Assembly (NCBI GenBank): GCA_003501365.1
Contig: DNPP01000152.1
Span: forward strand, 2,109 to 8,951
Source: Bacillota bacterium
GTDB lineage: Bacteria; Bacillota; UBA4882; UBA8346
DNA length: 6,843 bases
Direction of reading: 5' to 3'
The translations under genes and the position numbers were made by a program. The notes under the pieces are model-generated. The model was not told the origin of the DNA, made no database searches, and saw only the letters and a list, made by a program, of their open reading frames with translations. Shown piece after piece: positions 6,579 to 6,843 of the stretch; positions within the stretch are counted from its first letter, which is position 1; each line of letters opens with the position of its first letter.

Positions 6579-6730
6579 TTAAATTTAGAGTGGACCCTAC
6601 TAAAAAGTCTGAAGGGTAAAGTTAGAAGTTTGAAATGAAACCTATATAGATGGATAAGTATTAGCCTTTTTTTGGCTTTAAACTTTTTATAATTGTGTTC
6701 TACCAGTCTAATTTAGCATAAAACAAATGA
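6579..6730. other. Non-coding DNA upstream of the mocR operon
   Basis: I see no gene here. AGAGTGGACCCTACTAAAAA near 6586-6605 resembles in style the terminal repeats of IS3-type elements, but no transposase or partner repeat is visible. A weak AGCC/GGCT hairpin with a T7 loop lies near 6663-6677. Confidence 0.3.
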
Positions 6731-6826
6731 TTAGATAATATCAATCTTTATGGAAGGCGGACTTCCGGTTTCTACCTTTCTTCCAATTTTTCGAATATTC
6801 TCAGCGGTTTTAATAAATGGCTCTGT
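6731..6826 (-). pseudogene. Possible 3' remnant of an unidentified gene
   Basis: The minus strand is open for 31 codons ending at TAA (6731-6733). The last 28 residues (FIKTAENIRKIGRKVETG, then SPPSIKIDII) have the look of a genuine protein C-terminus: an amphipathic basic helix followed by a short strand. The frame is blocked by TAA at 6827-6829. That stop lies inside GGCTCTGTTTAA (6819-6830), which resembles the end of an insertion sequence. A gene truncated by an insertion that continues past the window edge would explain this. I do not recognise the protein family, and chance is a real alternative. Confidence 0.25.
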
Positions 6827-6843
6827 TTAAGACAATTGTTGGT

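Overview
The window looks like a chromosomal segment of a low-to-moderate GC Gram-positive bacterium (Bacillota, probably a clostridium-like lineage). This is inferred from strong GGAGG-type ribosome binding sites, two well-placed TTG start codons, TTGACA/TATAAT-type promoters and hairpin-plus-T-run terminators. The species cannot be named from sequence alone. The left third is more AT-rich than the mocR-alaA part.

Left module (about 250-2581). A Bmp-family (PF02608) substrate-binding protein gene on the minus strand (397-1497) and a zinc nucleoside/nucleobase deaminase gene on the plus strand (1952-2482) are divergently transcribed from a shared ~450-bp control region. Each has its own recognisable promoter and its own downstream hairpin terminator. 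The bmp promoter is followed at the predicted transcription start by three TGATCA palindromes in exact 8-bp register, a likely operator. Together the genes suggest capture and deamination of a purine or related base or nucleoside, but no ABC ATPase or permease gene is present in the window.

Middle (2674-3671, minus strand). A dead gene of the N-acylglucosamine 2-epimerase (AGE) family lies here. It keeps its ribosome binding site, signal peptide and stop codon. It has lost reading frame twice through apparent single-base deletions, has lost about 160 residues of its middle, and appears to have lost a catalytic arginine.

Right module (3822-6511, minus strand). A MocR-type regulator (GntR helix-turn-helix fused to an aminotransferase-like domain) is followed 5 nt later by alaA, a glutamate-pyruvate aminotransferase very similar to E. 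coli AlaA. They form a tight two-gene operon with an extended -10 promoter in front. The arrangement suggests a PLP/amino-acid-responsive regulator controlling alanine synthesis.

Right edge (6579-6843). There is no intact gene. A short minus-strand open stretch resembling the last ~28 residues of a protein abuts a sequence resembling an insertion-sequence end, and a short terminator separates this from the mocR promoter. No wholly new multi-gene system is evident; the most interesting signals are the triple operator, the bmp/deaminase pairing and the mocR-alaA operon.
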